Source of the DNA: Streptomyces fungicidicus
GTDB lineage: Bacteria > Actinomycetota > Actinomycetes > Streptomycetales > Streptomycetaceae
Assembly (NCBI RefSeq): GCF_003665435.1
Contig: NZ_CP023407.1
Span: 6,001,501-6,065,500, forward strand
Direction: 5' to 3'
DNA length: 64,000 bases
Below are positions 61,494-64,000 of this stretch, in pieces (the first letter of the stretch is position 1; each line of letters opens with the position of its first letter). The position numbers and the translations under genes were made by a program. The notes below the pieces were generated by a model, which had not been told where the DNA came from, made no database searches, and worked only from the letters and a program-made list of their open reading frames with translations.

Positions 61494-62456
61494 TCAGCCC
61501 GCCTGTCGGAGCTGCGGCAGCACCTTGGTGCGGTAGAGGTCGAAGAAGCCCCGCAGATCGGGGCCGATCTGGCTGACGTAGACGCGGTCGAAACCCGCGT
61601 CGGCGAACTGCCGGAGCTCCGCGACGTGCTCGTCCACGTCGTCGCCGCACACCCGGCCCCCGCGCACCATGTCCTCGGTGACCAGGGTCTGGGCCTGCTC
61701 GAAGTGCTTCGGCGAGGGGAGCACCTGGCCCAGCTCGCCGGGCAGTTGCTCGTTCGCCCAGAGCCGGTGCACGGTGCGCACGCAGGCGTCGCGGTCGGTG
61801 CCGTAGCAGACCTTGGTGCCGCCGCTGACCGGTTTTCCGCCGCCCCCGCCCTTGCGGTACTGCTCCACCATCGGGGCCTCGGGCATCATCGTGATGTAGC
61901 CGTCGCCGACCCGGGCCGCCAGTTTGGTCGCCGCGGGTCCGAAGCCGGAGATGTCGATCGGGACCGGCTCGTCGGGCACGGTGTACAGGCGCGCGTTCTC
62001 CACGGTGTAGTGCGCGCCGTGGTGGTTGACCTCCTCGCCGGAGAACAGCCGGCGCATCACCTGGATCGCCTCCTCCAGCATCTCGAGGCGCACGTGCGCG
62101 GGTGGCCAGGCGTCCCCGAGGATGTGCTCGTTCAGCGCCTCGCCCGTGCCCACGCCGAGCCGGAACTCCCCGGGCGACATCACCGCGGCGGTGGCCGCCG
62201 CCTGCGCCACCACCGCCGGGTGCGTCCGCACGGTCGGGCAGGTCACCGCCGTGCCCACCGGCAGGGACACCGCCTCGGACAGCGCGCCGATCACCGACCA
62301 CACGAAGGGGCTCTGCCCCTGTTCGCCGTTCCACGGGTGGTAGTGGTCCGAGATCCACAGGGCCTCGAACCCGGCCTGCTCGGCCATCCTCGCCTGCTCG
62401 ATCAGCTCGGCGGGACGGTACTGCTCGCACGAGAGGAAATAGCCGTACTGGGGCAT
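61494..62456 (-). CDS. F420-dependent LLM-class oxidoreductase (TIGR03557-like)
   Basis: 320 aa bacterial luciferase-like barrel. Start MPQYGYFLSCEQYRPAELIEQARMAEQAGFEALWISDHYHPWNGEQGQSPFVWSV matches the group of F420 glucose-6-phosphate dehydrogenase relatives, including the conserved Asp-His-x-His and Trp-Asn-x-Glu-Gln-Gly. Also GEFRLGVGTGEALNEH and ISGFGPAATKLAARVGDGYITMM. Binds F420 rather than FMN; substrate unknown, possibly glucose-6-phosphate or a related compound. Divergent from the flavoprotein at 62600. Confidence 0.9.
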   Translation of the reverse strand: MPQYGYFLSCEQYRPAELIEQARMAEQAGFEALWISDHYHPWNGEQGQSPFVWSVIGALSEAVSLPVGTAVTCPTVRTHPAVVAQAAATAAVMSPGEFRLGVGTGEALNEHILGDAWPPAHVRLEMLEEAIQVMRRLFSGEEVNHHGAHYTVENARLYTVPDEPVPIDISGFGPAATKLAARVGDGYITMMPEAPMVEQYRKGGGGGKPVSGGTKVCYGTDRDACVRTVHRLWANEQLPGELGQVLPSPKHFEQAQTLVTEDMVRGGRVCGDDVDEHVAELRQFADAGFDRVYVSQIGPDLRGFFDLYRTKVLPQLRQAG

Positions 62457-62599
62457 GGGGGGCGCCTCCGCGACATGGGTGGTCCGGGTCCCGGCCCGGG
62501 TTACCCGGGGGGCCGGGCGGAAACCGGCGGACGTTTGGCGGCCCCGGGCAGGGGGACGCGGATGTCTCCCGACGTACGCGACCGCGCCGGAGGCGAACC

Positions 62600-64000
62600 G
62601 TGAGTCGACCCCGCACAGTGATCGTCGGTGCCGGCTTCGCCGGGTACCGCACGGCCCAGACCCTGTCCCGGCTCGCCCGGGGCCGGGCCGATATCGTCCT
62701 GCTCAACCCGACCGACTACTTCCTGTACCTGCCCCTGCTGCCCCAGGTCGCCGCCGGCATCCTGGAACCGCGCCGGGTGACCGTCTCCCTCTCCGACACG
62801 CTGCCGCAGGTGAAGCTGGTGCTGGGGGAGTCCGACCGCATCGACCTCGACGCCCGGCAGGTGCACTACACCGGCCCCGAGGGCGAGGGCGGCACACTCG
62901 ACTACGACCGGCTGGTGCTCGCGGCCGGCAGTGTCAACAAGCTGCTGCCGATCCCCGGTGTCGCCGAGCACGCCCACGGCTTCCGCGGCCTGCCCGAGGC
63001 CCTGTACCTGCGCGACCACGTGACCCGGCAGGTGGAACTCGCCGCCGCCACCGACGACCCCGGGCGCTGCGCCGCCCGCTGCACCTTCGTCGTGGTGGGC
63101 GCCGGCTACACCGGCACCGAAGTCGCCGCGCACGGGCAGCTGTTCACCGACTCCCAGGTCCGCAGGCACCCGATGCGGACCGGGATGCGCCCACGCTGGA
63201 TGCTGCTGGACATCGCCGACCGGGTCCTGCCCGAGCTGGACGAGAGGCTCTCCCGCACGGCCGACACGGTGCTGCGCGAACGCGGCGTGGACGTGCGGAT
63301 GGGCACCTCCGTGAAGGAGGCCACCCCTGAGGGAGTGCTGCTGACCGACGGGGAGTTCGTCGACACGCACACCCTGGTGTGGTGCGTGGGCGTACGCCCC
63401 GACCCGCTCGCCGAGTCGCTCGGGCTGCCGATGGAACGCGGCCGGCTGCTCGTCGACCCGCACCTCCAGGTGCCGGGCCGTCCCGAGGTGTTCGCCTGCG
63501 GTGACGCGGCCGCGGTGCCCGATCTGGAGAAGCCGGGGTCGTACACGCCGATGACCGCGCAGCACGCCTGGCGGCAGGGCAGGGTGTGCGCGCACAACAT
63601 CGCCGCGTCGTTCGGCGACGGGGAGCGGCGCGCCTACCGCCACAAGGACATGGGGTTCGTGGTGGACCTCGGCGGGGTCAAGGCCGCCGCCAACCCGCTT
63701 GGGGTGAATCTGTCCGGGGTCGCCGCGGGAGCGGTCACCCGCGGCTACCACCTCGCGGCGATGCCGGGCAACCGGGTGCGGGTCGCCGCCGACTGGCTGC
63801 TCGACGCCGTACTGCCGCGCCAGGCGGTCCAGTTGGGGCTCGTACGGTCCTGGTCGGTGCCCCTGGACACGGCGTCCCCGGAACTGGCACGGGTGCCGGG
63901 TGCCGCCCCGGCGGAGAGCCGGCGGGGCGAGGAGGCCGCGCGGAGCCGGCCCGGCGGGGAGCCGGCGAAGAACCAGCCGGGCGGCGAGCCGGCGAAGAAC
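62600..64000 (+). CDS. NDH-2-like NAD(P)/FAD-dependent oxidoreductase, partial at 3' edge
   Basis: GTG 62600 with GGAGG six bases upstream; runs off the window, so at least 467 aa. Two dinucleotide folds: TVIVGAGFAGYRTAQTLSRL for FAD, and FVVVGAGYTGTEVAAHGQLF for NAD(P)H; CGDAAAVPDLEKPGSYTPMTAQHAWRQG is the C-terminal FAD site. Resembles type II NADH:quinone dehydrogenases (electron entry to the respiratory chain without proton pumping). After the LPRQAVQLGLVRSWS region the last ~40 residues are low-complexity, with GGEPAKNQP and GGEPAKN repeated at the edge, an unusual tail. No clear membrane helix yet visible. Confidence 0.88.
   Translation, partial: MSRPRTVIVGAGFAGYRTAQTLSRLARGRADIVLLNPTDYFLYLPLLPQVAAGILEPRRVTVSLSDTLPQVKLVLGESDRIDLDARQVHYTGPEGEGGTLDYDRLVLAAGSVNKLLPIPGVAEHAHGFRGLPEALYLRDHVTRQVELAAATDDPGRCAARCTFVVVGAGYTGTEVAAHGQLFTDSQVRRHPMRTGMRPRWMLLDIADRVLPELDERLSRTADTVLRERGVDVRMGTSVKEATPEGVLLTDGEFVDTHTLVWCVGVRPDPLAESLGLPMERGRLLVDPHLQVPGRPEVFACGDAAAVPDLEKPGSYTPMTAQHAWRQGRVCAHNIAASFGDGERRAYRHKDMGFVVDLGGVKAAANPLGVNLSGVAAGAVTRGYHLAAMPGNRVRVAADWLLDAVLPRQAVQLGLVRSWSVPLDTASPELARVPGAAPAESRRGEEAARSRPGGEPAKNQPGGEPAKN

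Overview
The window is a roughly 72% GC actinobacterial chromosome segment, almost certainly Streptomyces. Support: strong GC bias at third codon positions, GTG and TTG starts, Tat signal peptides, an F420-type oxidoreductase, ethylmalonyl-CoA pathway genes, a PP2C/anti-sigma-like phosphatase and one TTA (bldA-type) codon. From memory the gene order resembles the S. coelicolor SCO645x-SCO649x region; this could not be checked here. About 49 protein genes are supported. I see no rRNA, tRNA, CRISPR array, insertion sequence or phage integrase. Both edges cut genes.

Layout: (1) 1-10172, a sialic-acid utilisation locus. On the minus strand is a family-5 peptide-type ABC importer (binding lipoprotein, permease, permease-ATPase fusion). 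On the plus strand are a FadR/GntR regulator, an O-acetylesterase-like hydrolase, a secreted sialidase, a DapA/NanA-type lyase, a ROK kinase and a NanE-type epimerase. The palindrome CAGACGTCTG recurs in the importer/regulator divergent region and just after a TTGACG-17-TAGGGT promoter of the catabolic operon, which makes a coherent autoregulated regulon. (2) 10508-19517: a gamma-glutamyltransferase homologue, an IMPase-family phosphatase, a CrtI-like FAD enzyme translationally coupled to a macrodomain protein, and a Tat-secreted GH2 beta-galactosidase with a LamG insert. (3) 19551-27168: an ArsR/P1B-4 ATPase metal-efflux pair sharing one palindromic operator; an Ada-AlkA fusion plus Ogt (alkylation repair); a sirtuin, an ADP-ribosylglycohydrolase and glycerate kinase. 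(4) 27332-30841: a 1169-aa membrane-anchored NACHT-like NTPase of unknown function, the best candidate for something undescribed. (5) 30916-32413: psd-pssA (phosphatidylethanolamine synthesis). (6) 32584-38654: the ethylmalonyl-CoA operon ccr-ecm-mcl-mch-acd on the minus strand, followed upstream by a TetR regulator and a duplicated 3-hydroxyacyl-CoA dehydrogenase.

(7) 42172-52874: a TTA-containing HEAT-repeat gene, a GNAT, a secreted tripeptidyl-peptidase-like hydrolase, a radical SAM gene with a LexA-like box, an SRPBCC protein, an MFS exporter fused to three carboxypeptidase-regulatory-like repeats, a PAS-GAF-PP2C-HATPase regulator and a methyltransferase. (8) 53023-58051: a tightly packed peptidase operon (M55, M20, S9, S66) that looks designed for D-amino-acid or cell-wall peptide turnover, followed by a GNAT, a DUF5107/TPR protein, a VOC protein, a holin-like membrane protein, an F420 LLM oxidoreductase and a truncated NDH-2-like flavoprotein.

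A recurring theme is the leaderless arrangement: at least seven genes have a TANNNT-like -10 hexamer ending 6-7 nt before the start codon and no Shine-Dalgarno. Functions are assigned from visible motifs and family knowledge; substrate specificities, especially for sialic acid, are inferences from context.
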